The notes beneath the pieces were generated by a model, which saw only the letters and a program-made list of their open reading frames with translations, searched no databases and was not told the origin of the DNA. Shown here piece by piece: positions 30,049-40,685 of a DNA stretch of 64,000 bases. Each line of letters opens with the position of its first letter. Positions within the stretch are counted from its first letter, which is position 1. The DNA lies in contig NZ_FOJC01000004.1 in the NCBI RefSeq assembly GCF_900109315.1, positions 62,001 to 126,000 of the forward strand, given 5' to 3'. Position numbers and translations under genes: made by a program. Origin of the DNA: [Haemophilus] ducreyi. Its GTDB lineage: Bacteria; Pseudomonadota; Gammaproteobacteria; Enterobacterales; Pasteurellaceae.

Positions 30049-32195
30049 TTATACTTGTGTATATTTAGGTTCTGTAAAAACAGTCACTTCAGGTGCTTGG
30101 CCGGTGAATTTTTCAACCTGCACTGTTGCTGTATTTGGTGAGTTACCTTGAGCTAATTTTGAGGTACCTTCATCACGCGTTAATACATTTGGTTACCATT
30201 TTTACACAATGGTTTATCTGCGGTTCCTAGATCCATTGGGTCATACCAAGCACCTTCATGCAATGCGATAGTGCCTTTAATTATGCCATATGTTACCACT
30301 GCGCCCGCTAATACTTGACCACGTTTATTGAAAATGCGGACAATATCACCATTTGCAATGCCACGTGCAGCCGCATCTTCTGTATGAATTAAGGCAGGCT
30401 CACGATCATTTACTGCATAAAGTTTACGCAAGGAAGTATAAGCTAATTGACTATGTAAACGATATTTGGAATGCGGTGTTACTAAAGCAAGCGGTTCTTC
30501 TGCGGTTGTTTTACCTGAAAATTCCTCGTGTTCCATCCACATTGGGTGGCCTTTACAGTCGTCATAATTCATTTTTGCTACCACATCAGAGAAAATCTCA
30601 ATTTTACCTGATGGCGTACCTAATGGATTTAATAATGGATCTTGACGGAATTCTTGATAACGTACCCATTTTTTCGCCTTTTCAGATGCTTTAAATGTTA
30701 ATGGTTTATTATCTGCCCAAAATTGTTCAAATTTAGGCATAATCACTCTATTTTTACGCGCTGCGTCAAATGCGGTTTGATAGAATGATTTTAACCAATC
30801 CATTTCTGATTTGCCTTCAGTAAATTCCGCTTCTTTACCTGCGCACTTAGCTAATTCAGCAAAAATATCATAATCATTCTTAGCTTCAAACTGTGGTTCA
30901 ATGACCTGTTTCATCGGGAAGATATTCATCATTGAATAATCACCGGACATGGTTAAGTCATTGCGTTCATAACTAGTAGTTACAGGGAATACAATATCTG
31001 CCATACGTGCTGTTGGTGTCCAATGGCATTCATTAATAATAATGGTTTCTGCCACGCTTTCACTCACAGGTTAGTATTTTGATGATGGGTAAATGGGTTA
31101 CCGCCCGCCCACCAAACAACTTTAATATCTGGATAAGTAACAGTTGTACCATTGTAATCAATCTTTTTACCCGGATTTAACAATGCATCAGAAATTCGTG
31201 CTACAGGGAATGAATATTTAGATGTTTCATCTAACCAAGTTTTAGCCCCTGCATCAGCTGATGGATTAGCAGAAATTGAACCTAAAATACCACCGGTTGC
31301 TGTTGGTGCGCCGCCATTTGAATAATGATAACTAAAACCAAATCCACCACCCGGTAAACCAATTTGACCTAACATTGAGGCAAGTGTTACGACCATCCAG
31401 TAACTTTGCTCACCATGGCGTTGGCGTTGAATCCCCCAACCGGTCATTAACATTGTTCGTTTGCTTTGGAAATCTAAAGCTAATTGTTTAATAACCTCAG
31501 CAGGTACGCCACAAATTTTACTTGCCCATTCAGCATCTTTTACTTGTTTATCTTCTTTTCCGAACAAATATTCCTCAAATTTTTCATAACCTGTGGTGTA
31601 TTTTTTAAGGAATTCTTTATCGTGTTTATTTTCAGCAACTAAAGTGTGTGCCATACCAAGCATTAAGGCAACATCAGTCCCCGTATTCACCGGCACCCAT
31701 TCAGCACCTAAAAATTCGTAACTTTCACTTTTAACTGGATCAATACAGATAACACGTTTACCGCTTTCTTTTAATTTTTTAAAGTATTCGATACCTTGTT
31801 GATCTGTTGATGTCCATGCAATACGTAATGTATTTAATGGGTTAGCAGACCATAACACGACAATGTCACTGTTTTCTAATACCACTTCCCAGCTAGTTTG
31901 CTGTTCATAAACTTCAATAGTACCAAGTACGTGTGGCATAATAACTTGAGCAGCACCCGTTGAATAATCGCCTTTTACACCGACAAAACCACCGGTAACG
32001 TTTAAATAACGTTGTAACAAAGTACGCGCCGCATGCAATGAACCTGAACTATACCAACCATAAGAACCACCAAAAATACTACTTGGGCCATGAGTATCAC
32101 GCACACGTTTCTATTTCATCGCTGACTAATTCAAAGGCTTTATCCCAAGAAATACGAACCCATTCATCTCGACCACGTAAAGAAGTGTCTTTCTT
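30049..32195 (-). pseudogene. torZ: TMAO/biotin-sulfoxide reductase TorZ, decayed
   Basis: Remnant of the periplasmic molybdopterin reductase of the TorZ/BisC family. Recognisable parts in order: RGRDEWVRISWDKAFELVSD, then [18 protein letters not shown] (the Mo-ligand serine region), [66 protein letters not shown], and the C-terminal LHEGAWYDP. Lesions: loss of the first roughly 90-100 residues including the Tat signal (junction near 32194), one inserted base near 32111, an in-frame TGA at 31064-31066 plus a frameshift just after it, and one lost base near 30191 after which the true tail (VLTRDEGTSKLAQGNSPNTA) continues to a stop at 30049. No functional enzyme is possible. Confidence 0.93.
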
Positions 32196-33010
32196 GATGA
32201 ACGGTTAATTTATCTTTAGCAGCATCATCAACCAAACCCACCATAATACGCTGACCTAATCCACTATAAATAACGCCTTCTGCACCAACTTGTCGCCAAC
32301 CTTTAACCACGGCTACGATTTTATCGCCTTCTTCTTGCCAATTATGTAATTCAGCAAAAGGTAATAACCGAATTTCACTGCCTTCTGCTAATTTAGCAGA
32401 GGTCATGGCTAAGCTATATAAGACTTTATCTGCTGAATTAAATTTACCCCCATGTTTAGCAAGCTCACCTAAAGCCGCTGAATTATCTGCAGGCATTTCA
32501 GGCATAAAATGCGCAATGCCTTTATGGTAATCAATACAAGTTTGGTTGGTTTCTTGAGCAATTTTATGCATTTTTTGTGCCGCTTCGCGTTGTTCGGCTA
32601 ATACCATCGCATCAAAACTATGGCAACTTCGACAAGCAGCAGAATCTGTCTCTTTCATATCTTGCCAAACACGTTGTGCCATTTCTAAGCGATGTTTTTC
32701 ATACGCTTCTTGATCAGGAATTTTATTAGTAACAAAGGTATGCCATACATCTTTAACTGCTGCCACTTTTGCTTTAACATAATGCCAGCTATCTTGTGGA
32801 ATGTGGCAATCCGCACATTCTGCCCGAATCCCTTTTCGATTAGAAAAATGCACGCTATCTTCCCATTCTGCTTGTGGATGAGTCATTGAATGGCAACTCA
32901 CACAAAATTCAGTGGAATTCGTTGATTTTAGCACCGCTTGAGTACCTAATAATCATTTAACTTAACAATACAATCAAAACAAAAATCACACATAAATATA
33001 TAATTTGATA
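32193..33010 (-). pseudogene. torY: Pentaheme cytochrome c TorY, decayed and fused to torZ
   Basis: Remnant of the NapC/NirT-type quinol oxidase that feeds TorZ. Three heme motifs are intact, CVSCHSM, CADCHIP and CRSCHSF; the fourth reads CIDYHKG, with Tyr replacing the second heme cysteine. The C-terminal cytochrome domain with the fifth heme is missing, because the frame runs from KLTVHQE straight into torZ sequence. At the 5' end the membrane anchor is visible only in broken frames (VLIVLLS, then LLGTQAVLKSTNS) and has no usable start. torY preceded torZ in one operon, divergent from moaA. Confidence 0.9.
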
Positions 33011-33056
33011 AAATAATATTGCGTTATTTTATTAAGTTATTAGAATAATTATTTTT

Positions 33057-33187
33057 AGACTCCGAGCCTACTTTCCTAAGTCTTATTAAATTTGAGCAAA
33101 TCATAATAGATATGGAAACTGTGCCAGTAATCATTGATTACAAAGGATTTTGAGAAATCAAACCTCCTCTCGTATTTAGAAAGGTGT
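33057..33187 (+). promoter_or_regulatory. Molybdenum cofactor riboswitch of moaA
   Basis: The leader opens GACTCCGAGCC (33058-33068) and ends CCTCC, TCGTATTTAGAAAGGTGT just before the ATG. Both ends match my recollection of the E. coli moaA leader, the type Moco RNA motif, where Moco binding represses moa genes. The ribosome site AAGGTG (33181-33186) lies within the 3' conserved part, so control of translation is likely. Internal helices are less conserved by eye. Confidence 0.7.
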
Positions 33188-33190
33188 CCT

Positions 33191-34213
33191 ATGCAAACCA
33201 TCCCAATTAAAACTATTGGCGATCCATCCTTATGCAATCTTGTTGATCGATTCCAGCGTCAATACACTTATCTAAGATTATCTATTACCGAGGTATGCAA
33301 TTTCCGTTGTAACTATTGCTTGCCAGATGGCTACAGACCACCATCTCATAAACAACATTTTCTTAATTTGGTAGAAATTAAACGGCTTGCACGCACTTTT
33401 GCTAATCTTGGTACAGAAAAAATCCGAATCACGGGGGGTGAGCCTACCTTACGTAAAGACTTTCTAGAAATAGTCGAAACCATTTCACAAACAGAAGGCA
33501 TTCATAAAATCTCATTAACCACTAATGGCTATCGTATGGAGCGTGATATCCATTTATGGCAACAAGTCGGTATCACCGATCTCAATATTAGCGTAGATAG
33601 TTTAGATCCAAGACAATTTCAGCTGATCACGGGCGAAAATAAATTACAATCGATCCTAAAAGGCATTGATCGTGCTTTTGAACTCGGTTATAAAAAAATT
33701 AAAGTAAATGCCGTATTAATGAAACAATACACCGCTGCCGAGCTAGATAAGTTTTTAGCGTGGATTAAACATACACCGATTCAGATGCGCTTTATCGAAC
33801 TAATGGAAACCGGCGAAATGGATAATTTTTTTAAAACCCAACATTTATCTGGGCAAACCGTAATGCAACGCTTATTAGCCGAAGGTTGGCGACTGCAACC
33901 TAAAGCGGTCAATGATGGCCCTGCCAAAGTGCTAGCACACCCTGATTATCAAGGAGAAATAGGCTTAATTATGCCTTATGAAAAAAACTTTTGTGCAAGT
34001 TGCAATCGGCTCAGAGTCTCCGCCACCGGCAAATTACATCTTTGTTTATTTGGTGAAGAAGGGCTTGATTTACGTGATCTTTTATTGAGTGATGAACAAC
34101 AACCTCAATTAGCCGCACGATTAAAATCTGCCTTACAAACTAAACGTGAACACCACTATTTACATATTGGTAATAGCGGTATACGCAATAACCTTGCTTC
34201 AATTGGTGGTTAA
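33191..34213 (+). CDS. moaA: GTP 3',8-cyclase (molybdenum cofactor synthesis)
   Basis: Radical-SAM enzyme that makes 3',8-cyclo-GTP, the first step to Moco. The 340 residues start MQTIPIK as in H. influenzae; AAGGTG precedes this ATG. The N-terminal cluster motif is CNFRCNYC near residue 34, the GGEPTLR motif near residue 85, the C-terminal cluster is NFCASCNRL with a later CLFG, and the essential GG tail (SIGG) ends the protein. An upstream in-frame extension (from 33134) falls inside the riboswitch. First gene of moaA-C-D-E. Confidence 0.97.
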   Translation: MQTIPIKTIGDPSLCNLVDRFQRQYTYLRLSITEVCNFRCNYCLPDGYRPPSHKQHFLNLVEIKRLARTFANLGTEKIRITGGEPTLRKDFLEIVETISQTEGIHKISLTTNGYRMERDIHLWQQVGITDLNISVDSLDPRQFQLITGENKLQSILKGIDRAFELGYKKIKVNAVLMKQYTAAELDKFLAWIKHTPIQMRFIELMETGEMDNFFKTQHLSGQTVMQRLLAEGWRLQPKAVNDGPAKVLAHPDYQGEIGLIMPYEKNFCASCNRLRVSATGKLHLCLFGEEGLDLRDLLLSDEQQPQLAARLKSALQTKREHHYLHIGNSGIRNNLASIGG

Positions 34214-34276
34214 ACAGCAATAATAGCCCTAATAAGCGGTCTATTATTAACTGATTTTTACTTTTGGAAAGAATAT

Positions 34277-34753
34277 ATGCATCAATTTACACATATCAAC
34301 ACGAATGGCGAAGCCAACATGGTTGACGTTTCAATCAAACAAGACACTATTCGCACAGCAAGCGCCGAAGCATTTGTAACAATGAACAGTGAAACATTAC
34401 AAATGATTATTTCAGGCAATCATCACAAAGGTGATGTATTTGCAACCGCCCGTATTGCAGGTATTCAAGCAGCGAAACGAACTTGGGAATTAATTCCACT
34501 CTGCCACCCATTATTACTGTCAAAGATTGAAATTCAATTAGAAGTATTAACCGCAACTAATCAAGTACGAATTGAATCATTATGTAAACTAAGCGGTAAA
34601 ACTGGCGTTGAAATGGAAGCACTTACTGCTGTAAGCGTGGCGGCATTGACCATCTATGATATGTGTAAAGCGGTCCAAAAAGATATACTCATTGAAAATA
34701 TACGCCTATTACATAAAAGTGATGGCAAATCAGGTAATTTCAACGCGGTATAA
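34277..34753 (+). CDS. moaC: Cyclic pyranopterin monophosphate synthase
   Basis: Turns 3',8-cyclo-GTP into cyclic pyranopterin monophosphate, acting directly after MoaA. The 158 residues include [18 protein letters not shown] near residue 75 and the catalytic region [23 protein letters not shown] with its Lys. Complete and well conserved. It follows moaA by 63 bases; moaD starts 25 bases later. moaB, which sits between moaA and moaC in E. coli, is absent, as in H. influenzae. Confidence 0.97.
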   Translation: MHQFTHINTNGEANMVDVSIKQDTIRTASAEAFVTMNSETLQMIISGNHHKGDVFATARIAGIQAAKRTWELIPLCHPLLLSKIEIQLEVLTATNQVRIESLCKLSGKTGVEMEALTAVSVAALTIYDMCKAVQKDILIENIRLLHKSDGKSGNFNAV

Positions 34754-34778
34754 TGTTGAAAAAAGCATAAGGAAATAT

Positions 34779-35024
34779 ATGATTACAGTTTTATTTTTTG
34801 CTCAAGTGAGAGAATTAGTCAATACCGAAAAATTACAGCTATCGGCTGAATTTGCCACCGCTGAACAATTGCGTGTACATTTAAGCCAACAAGGGAAAAA
34901 ATGGCAATTGGCATTAGAAAAAGACAAGTTATTAGTGGCGATTAATCAAAAAATTTTACCGCTTGATAGCCAGATTAACGCAGGTGATGAAATTGCCTTT
35001 TTTCCGCCAGTAACCGGAGGTTAG
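34779..35024 (+). CDS. moaD: Molybdopterin synthase small subunit
   Basis: Ubiquitin-like sulfur carrier of molybdopterin synthase; its C-terminal glycine is thiocarboxylated and gives sulfur to precursor Z. The 81 residues start MITVLFFAQVREL and end FFPPVTGG, with the required GG. AAGGAAA precedes the ATG at 34779. A longer frame to 34656 only overlaps moaC and is not used. moaE begins one base after its stop. Confidence 0.96.
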   Translation: MITVLFFAQVRELVNTEKLQLSAEFATAEQLRVHLSQQGKKWQLALEKDKLLVAINQKILPLDSQINAGDEIAFFPPVTGG

Positions 35025-35025
35025 T

Positions 35026-35481
35026 ATGCAACAAAGTGTTATTGAAGTACAACAAGCACCTTTTGATCAGCACGCCATTTATCAGTGGTTAAGTGAGCCA
35101 CATAGTGTGGGTGCAACCACTATATTTGTTGGAAAAGTACGGGAAATGAATTTAGGCGACAATATCTCTGGTTTATATTTAGAGCACTATCCTGCAATGA
35201 CTAAAAAAGCATTACAAGAAATTGTCAATCAGGCACGCCAACGGTGGGAGTTACAACGTATCGCCGTGATTCATCGGATCGGACAATTACACACAGATGA
35301 TGAAATTGTATTAGTAGGTGTTAGCTCAGCACATCGAGGCGATGCTTATCTAGCAAACGAATTTATTATGGACTATCTCAAAACTAAAGCACCTTTTTGG
35401 AAACGTGAAACAACTGCTGAGGGAGAGCGTTGGATTGAAAGCCGTGAAAGTGATGAACAACAACTAGAAAAATGGCGATAA
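35026..35481 (+). CDS. moaE: Molybdopterin synthase catalytic subunit
   Basis: Large subunit that pairs with MoaD to convert cyclic pyranopterin to molybdopterin. The 151 residues show FVGKVREMN, LYLEHYPAMTKKAL, the stretch VSSAHRGDAY, and the catalytic lysines in LKTKAPFWKRE near residue 120. The start is one base after moaD's stop, with GGAGG inside the moaD end, so the two are made together. Confidence 0.96.
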   Translation: MQQSVIEVQQAPFDQHAIYQWLSEPHSVGATTIFVGKVREMNLGDNISGLYLEHYPAMTKKALQEIVNQARQRWELQRIAVIHRIGQLHTDDEIVLVGVSSAHRGDAYLANEFIMDYLKTKAPFWKRETTAEGERWIESRESDEQQLEKWR

Positions 35482-35564
35482 GGCAATCCATTCACTGCAT
35501 CTTAGTATCTTTTATCAAGTTGTTTTTGTTAAAATGAACTTTTATCATTATTTTACTAAATTAT

Positions 35565-36041
35565 ATGAATCCTATCATTGATCTACAAATTGCCTCTGAA
35601 AATAGCCAAGGCTTACCTAGCGCACAACAGTTTAGCGATTGGGTCAAGCACGCTTTAACTTATGAAGCACAAACTAGCAATATCCCACTTACTGAATTAA
35701 CTATTCGGATTGTTGATGAGGCTGAAAGCCATCATTTAAACTTGACTTACCGTGGTAAAGATAAACCAACCAATGTGTTATCTTTCCCTTTCGAAGTGCC
35801 TGAAGGGATTGAATTACCGTTACTAGGCGATTTAATTATTTGTCGCCAAATAGTCGAGAAAGAAGCCCTAGAACAAAAGGTTTCCCTTGATGCTCATTGG
35901 GCCCACTTAACTGTTCACGGCACCCTACATTTACTTGGCTATGATCATATCGATGAACACGAAGCAGAACAAATGGAAGGATTAGAAAGTGATATTATGC
36001 AACAACTTGGCTTTCAAGATCCTTATTTAGCTGAAAAATAA
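35565..36041 (+). CDS. ybeY: Endoribonuclease YbeY, rRNA maturation factor
   Basis: Zinc-dependent single-strand RNase needed for 16S rRNA 3' end maturation and ribosome quality control. The 158-residue protein has the conserved [10 protein letters not shown] and the metal motif with three His in [11 protein letters not shown] near residue 118. In many bacteria ybeY follows ybeZ; here it follows moaE after 83 bases and precedes tmcA by 10. Confidence 0.96.
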   Translation: MNPIIDLQIASENSQGLPSAQQFSDWVKHALTYEAQTSNIPLTELTIRIVDEAESHHLNLTYRGKDKPTNVLSFPFEVPEGIELPLLGDLIICRQIVEKEALEQKVSLDAHWAHLTVHGTLHLLGYDHIDEHEAEQMEGLESDIMQQLGFQDPYLAEK

Positions 36042-36051
36042 TTGCAGAATA

Positions 36052-37848
36052 ATGCGCCAGTTAGTCATTCTTTCAACAATGCCACCGACTCAAGGTGGCG
36101 TTCTGCTCAACAGCCAAAACTTCAGCAAAGCAAAACAATTCCTCGGCCAAGAATACCCTTTTGCGCTCTATGATATGCGGTCAGAAAATGGAATTTGCTT
36201 CAATTTAGAGGCCTTTGCTATTATCGTTGGCACTATCCAAGAAAATGGCACGCTCTACCTCATTTGCCCCAATTGGCATTCAGTCGAACAACAAATTGAT
36301 GTTGATGCAATTCGCTGGAATGGCGGTGTTGCGATTGCTTGCCCACACTTTTTTCAACACTTTAAAAGATTAATCAACAAATTTGGCTTTGAAGTTACTT
36401 CTCGCCCCCAGCAACCATTCATAAAAACAGCCTCTAGTTATCCGACTAAATTAATACAATTTACCGATGAACAGCAAAATATTTTGCAAAAACTACCGCT
36501 TGATCCTGCCGAAATTCACATCATCACGGCAGCACGTGGGCGAGGAAAATCAACATTAGCGGGAAAACTAGCCGAACAATTTGCTAAAACTGAGCAAGTG
36601 ATTTTAACTGCGCATCGTAGTTCTAGCATACAAAAAATATTACAAACTGCGAGCATAAATATTCCGTTCTTTGCGCCCGATAAACTATTAAACCTGATTG
36701 AAACAAAGCAAATATCAGCTGATCATTTACTCTTTATAGACGAAGCCGCTTGCATACCCTTGCCGATTTTACAACAGTTAGGTAACTATTTTAAAAAAGT
36801 TATCCTAACCACCACAACTCAAAATTACGAAGGTACTGGACGAGGTTTCAAACTAAAATTAGTAAAACAACTCCATCGCACCACTAAAGAATGGCAACTT
36901 TTCCAACCATTACGTTGGTCTAATCACGATCGATTAGAACAATTTACGAATGAATTGCTATTACTGAATGATGAACTAATTCCCCTCGATCAAAATAGCC
37001 AATTCTATCATTTATTAGCCAACGCTCACTATAAAACGACCGCAACCGATTTACGCCGTTTATTCGATGCTGACCAACAACTTTTTCATCAATGTTATGA
37101 TAAAAATCAGCGCTTAATGGCTGGCATTTGGGCGGTAAAAGAAGGTGAATTATCCCAAGATCTAGCTGAAGCGATTTGGGCAAGCAAACGGCGTCCCGCA
37201 GGGAATTTAGTGGCACAATATTTATGTTGTCAAGGCAATCTAATTGAGGCTTGCCAATTAAAATCAATCCGTATTTCACGAATTGCGGTTCAACCTGATT
37301 TGCAAAATCAAGGCATAGGAAGCCAACTTGTCAATGACTTTATGCAAAAAATGCAAAAAAATAACAAAAACAGACCGCTTGATTTTATTTCCGTTAGTTT
37401 TGGCATTACACTACACTTACTTACGTTTTGGCGGCGCAATGGCTTTCAACTAGTACAAATTACTCCAACCAAAGAAGCTAGTAGCGGCTATCATAGTGCA
37501 ATGATGCTCTATCCACTTTCCCAACAGGGTAAACAATTTGTAACTAAAGCAGTAAAACAATTTGAACGAGATTTAGCATTACAGCCTTTCTATCCCACTT
37601 TAAAAAACTGCTTAGCTATTCCAGCACACGTAGAAAATGAAATGAATCAAGATGATTGGCAAAATTTGCATGGCTTTGCTTTTGCACAACGCTCATTAGC
37701 CAATTGTTATACTAGCCTAAAACGGCTTTACATAACACATCAAGCGCAATTAACGATCCTAGCCCCACTGTTTACTCATCGTTATCCCGCTAATCAAAAA
37801 GTGTGGATCCAACAATGCAGAATAGCCATTCGGCCATTTATACAATAA
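36052..37848 (+). CDS. tmcA: tRNA(Met) cytidine acetyltransferase
   Basis: Makes N4-acetylcytidine at the wobble base of elongator tRNA-Met using ATP and acetyl-CoA. The 598 residues contain a DUF1726-type start, Walker A AARGRGKSTLAGK near residue 160, the DEAA box LLFIDEAACIPLP near residue 228, and a GNAT domain with RIAVQPDLQNQGIGSQLV near residue 408. It is shorter than E. coli TmcA (671), mostly at the N-terminus. It starts 10 bases after ybeY. Confidence 0.93.
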   Translation: MRQLVILSTMPPTQGGVLLNSQNFSKAKQFLGQEYPFALYDMRSENGICFNLEAFAIIVGTIQENGTLYLICPNWHSVEQQIDVDAIRWNGGVAIACPHFFQHFKRLINKFGFEVTSRPQQPFIKTASSYPTKLIQFTDEQQNILQKLPLDPAEIHIITAARGRGKSTLAGKLAEQFAKTEQVILTAHRSSSIQKILQTASINIPFFAPDKLLNLIETKQISADHLLFIDEAACIPLPILQQLGNYFKKVILTTTTQNYEGTGRGFKLKLVKQLHRTTKEWQLFQPLRWSNHDRLEQFTNELLLLNDELIPLDQNSQFYHLLANAHYKTTATDLRRLFDADQQLFHQCYDKNQRLMAGIWAVKEGELSQDLAEAIWASKRRPAGNLVAQYLCCQGNLIEACQLKSIRISRIAVQPDLQNQGIGSQLVNDFMQKMQKNNKNRPLDFISVSFGITLHLLTFWRRNGFQLVQITPTKEASSGYHSAMMLYPLSQQGKQFVTKAVKQFERDLALQPFYPTLKNCLAIPAHVENEMNQDDWQNLHGFAFAQRSLANCYTSLKRLYITHQAQLTILAPLFTHRYPANQKVWIQQCRIAIRPFIQ

Positions 37849-37875
37849 AAAAAGCGAGTATAAACTCGCTTTTTT
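37848..37875. terminator. Bidirectional terminator between tmcA and topA
   Basis: AAAAAGCGAGT (to 37859) pairs with ACTCGCTTTTT (from 37864), loop ATAA; T-runs on both strands. It overlaps the tmcA stop and lies 9 bases after topA's stop. Confidence 0.9.
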
Positions 37876-37883
37876 ATGCCAGA

Positions 37884-40487
37884 TTATTTATGTCGTTCTA
37901 ACCATTTTCCATCAATAAAATCAACAATCCATTTTGTTGCTTTTCCCTCTTTTTCTGAGGTCACATATTGACGTTTCTCTTTACGGCTAAAGCGAATAAT
38001 AGCTTGATTACCCTCTGGATCTTGCTGTGGCGCATCTGCTAAATATTGCAATTTAGCAGGTAATCGATCACGGTATAACGCTAACTCAGCGACTTTGGGT
38101 GCACGCGTTTCTCGTGATTTAGGGAAGTTATGTGCAGACATAAATACCCCACTAGCACCATCACGTAACACAAAATAAGCATCTGATTTTTCACATTTCA
38201 ATTCAGGGAAATGTGTTGGTTCTTCACGTGGTGGAGCAACTTCACCATTTTTTAAAATTTTACGGGTATTATCGCAAGCAGTACAGGCCATATATTTACC
38301 AAAACGACCTAATTTTAGGTGCATATCTGCACCGCATTTATCACATTCAACAATAGGCCCATCATAGCCTTTTATTTTGAAGCTTCCTTGCTCAACAATA
38401 TGGCCATCACAATTTGGATTATTACCACAAATATGTAATTTTCGTGTTGAATCAATAATATAGCTATCCATTGCAGAACCGCATTTAGGACAACGTTTGC
38501 GCGCTAATAATGCTTTTGCTTCAGATTCTTCATCAAGTACATTAAATAATTCCGCTTCTAAAATTAGGTTCATTGTCGTTTTACAACGTTCTTTAGGCGG
38601 TAATGAATAGCCTGTACAACCTAAAAAGACACCTGTAGAAGCAGTACGAATCGCCATTTTTCTTGCACAAGTTGGACAATCTATATCCGTCACAACTAAG
38701 CTATTTGGCTTCATTCCACCTTCAAGCTCATCTAATTCTGCTTTGCTCAATTGTTCAGAAAAATCACTAAAGAAGCTATTTAACGCCTCTTTCCAATTTT
38801 TATTACCCTTGGCGATCTGATCTAAGGTTTCTTCCATATTAGCGGTGAAATCGTAATTCATTAAATCACTAAAGGATTCATCTAACCGATCAGTAACAAT
38901 TTCCCCCATTTTCTCCGCATAAAAACGCCGGTTTTCAGTACGCACATAACCTCGTTCTTGAATGGTCGAAATAATGGTCGCATACGTTGAAGGACGGCCA
39001 ATACCACGTTTTTCAAGCTCTTTAACTAACGCGGCTTCACTGAAATGCGCAGGTGGTTTCGTAAAATGTTGGCTAGGGATTATTTCTGCTAGTGTTAATT
39101 TTTCATTCAACATCACGGCTGGTAATTCTTGATCTTCTGCCGTTTTTCCTTGTATAGGTAATACTTTCGTCCAACCATCAAAGCGTAATACACGCCCTTT
39201 TGCTTTTAATTCATAGTCGCCAGCCGTAATAGTTAAACTGGTCGAATCATATCTTGCAGGGGGCATTTGACACGCGACAAAGCGACGCCAAATTAAATCA
39301 TATAAACGTTCAGCATCTTTTTCCATTCCTTTAAGATCACTCATTTTTACCCTAACATCTGAAGGGCGAATGGCTTCGTGTGCTTCTTGTGCGTTTTCCT
39401 TACTTGAGTAGAAATTTGGCTTGGCTGGCAAATAGTCTGTACCAAAGTGGTTTTCAACATACTCTCGTACCATTGTTAATGCATCTTGACTTAAATTTAT
39501 TGAATCTGTACGCATATAAGTAATGTAGCCCGCTTCATATAGACGCTGTGCTAACATCATTGTTTTCTTTACCCCAAAACTTAAGCGTGTGCTGGCTGTT
39601 TGTTGCAGTGTTGACGTAATAAAAGGTGCATTCGCTTTAGAGGATGTGGGTTTTTTATCAATATCCGACACAAAAAATTCGCAACATTGTAACGCTTTTA
39701 CCGCATTATCTGCTTCAGTCTGGTTTTTTGCCACAAACTTTTTGCCTTTATAGCTTGTTAAGGCTAATGGCAATCTGCCATTTTCAGCTAACGTATTGGC
39801 TAAAATATCCCAATATTCTTCCGGTTGAAACGCTTTAATTTCACGTTCACGCTCAACGAGTAATTTCACTGCAACCGATTGAACACGGCCTGCAGATAAG
39901 CCTCTAGCTACTTTTTTCCATAGCAATGGCGATACCATAAAACCGACGATACGATCTAAAAATCGCCGAGTTTGCTGTGCATTAACACGATCTAAATTGA
40001 GCTGTTCTGGCTTTTGGAATGCTTTTTGAATGGCATTTCTAGTGATTTCATTAAAAACAACTCGACTAAAATGCTCTTCTTTACCGCCAATCACTTCACG
40101 CAAATGCCAAGCAATTGCCTCCCCTTCTCTATCCAAGTCGGTCGCAAGATAAATATGGTCGGCTTTTTTAGCTAAGGATTTCAATTCGGAAACCACTTTA
40201 TCTTTATCCGGTAGAATTTGATAATTTGCTTTCCAATCGTGATATGGATCAATGCCCATCCGTTTAACTAATGCCGCTCGCGCTTTATCCGCTTTTACTT
40301 TTGCTTTCTGATCGGCTGTTAAACCTTTAGTTGAGATTGGTTTGACTTTTTCCGCTTTTTCACTACCGCTTTTTGGTAAATCGCGAATATGTCCAACACT
40401 CGACTTCACTATATAATCGCTGCCTAAGTACTTATTAATCGTTTTAGCTTTAGCTGGCGACTCAACGATGACTAATGATTTTCCCAT
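37884..40487 (-). CDS. topA: DNA topoisomerase I
   Basis: Relaxes negative supercoils. The 867 residues match the E. coli enzyme (865). The Toprim domain opens [18 protein letters not shown] and has [13 protein letters not shown] near residue 118. The active Tyr lies in [12 protein letters not shown] near residue 325. The C-terminus keeps zinc ribbons, each with Cys pairs (CPTCARK, CPKCGSA, CDKCGAD). It is a single gene with about 200 bases upstream that hold a small hairpin (AGAAATT/AATTTCT near 40519-40542) and otherwise nothing I can name. Confidence 0.98.
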   Translation of the reverse strand: MGKSLVIVESPAKAKTINKYLGSDYIVKSSVGHIRDLPKSGSEKAEKVKPISTKGLTADQKAKVKADKARAALVKRMGIDPYHDWKANYQILPDKDKVVSELKSLAKKADHIYLATDLDREGEAIAWHLREVIGGKEEHFSRVVFNEITRNAIQKAFQKPEQLNLDRVNAQQTRRFLDRIVGFMVSPLLWKKVARGLSAGRVQSVAVKLLVEREREIKAFQPEEYWDILANTLAENGRLPLALTSYKGKKFVAKNQTEADNAVKALQCCEFFVSDIDKKPTSSKANAPFITSTLQQTASTRLSFGVKKTMMLAQRLYEAGYITYMRTDSINLSQDALTMVREYVENHFGTDYLPAKPNFYSSKENAQEAHEAIRPSDVRVKMSDLKGMEKDAERLYDLIWRRFVACQMPPARYDSTSLTITAGDYELKAKGRVLRFDGWTKVLPIQGKTAEDQELPAVMLNEKLTLAEIIPSQHFTKPPAHFSEAALVKELEKRGIGRPSTYATIISTIQERGYVRTENRRFYAEKMGEIVTDRLDESFSDLMNYDFTANMEETLDQIAKGNKNWKEALNSFFSDFSEQLSKAELDELEGGMKPNSLVVTDIDCPTCARKMAIRTASTGVFLGCTGYSLPPKERCKTTMNLILEAELFNVLDEESEAKALLARKRCPKCGSAMDSYIIDSTRKLHICGNNPNCDGHIVEQGSFKIKGYDGPIVECDKCGADMHLKLGRFGKYMACTACDNTRKILKNGEVAPPREEPTHFPELKCEKSDAYFVLRDGASGVFMSAHNFPKSRETRAPKVAELALYRDRLPAKLQYLADAPQQDPEGNQAIIRFSRKEKRQYVTSEKEGKATKWIVDFIDGKWLERHK

Positions 40488-40685
40488 TAATGACTATCCA
40501 CAAATAAAATAATGATTAAAGAAATTTATAAGATAATTTCTTATTAGTTGATATTTAATACTAATTGACTCAAAATACCGGCAACAATAGCAAGCATCTC
40601 GCTAAAATACAATATATAGATAAAGAAAATGGATAAACTAAATACGCACTCATCGCCAATAATGGTTATGGGTTACAATAAAATA

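Noticed and set aside
31064-31066. TGA in torZ as a selenocysteine codon
   Set aside because: The family has no catalytic residue here, the Mo ligand is a serine in another place, and a frameshift lies right beside it.
32934-33010. Small 15-codon CxxC-containing frame before torY
   Set aside because: It reads across the decayed membrane anchor of torY in another frame and has no support as a gene.
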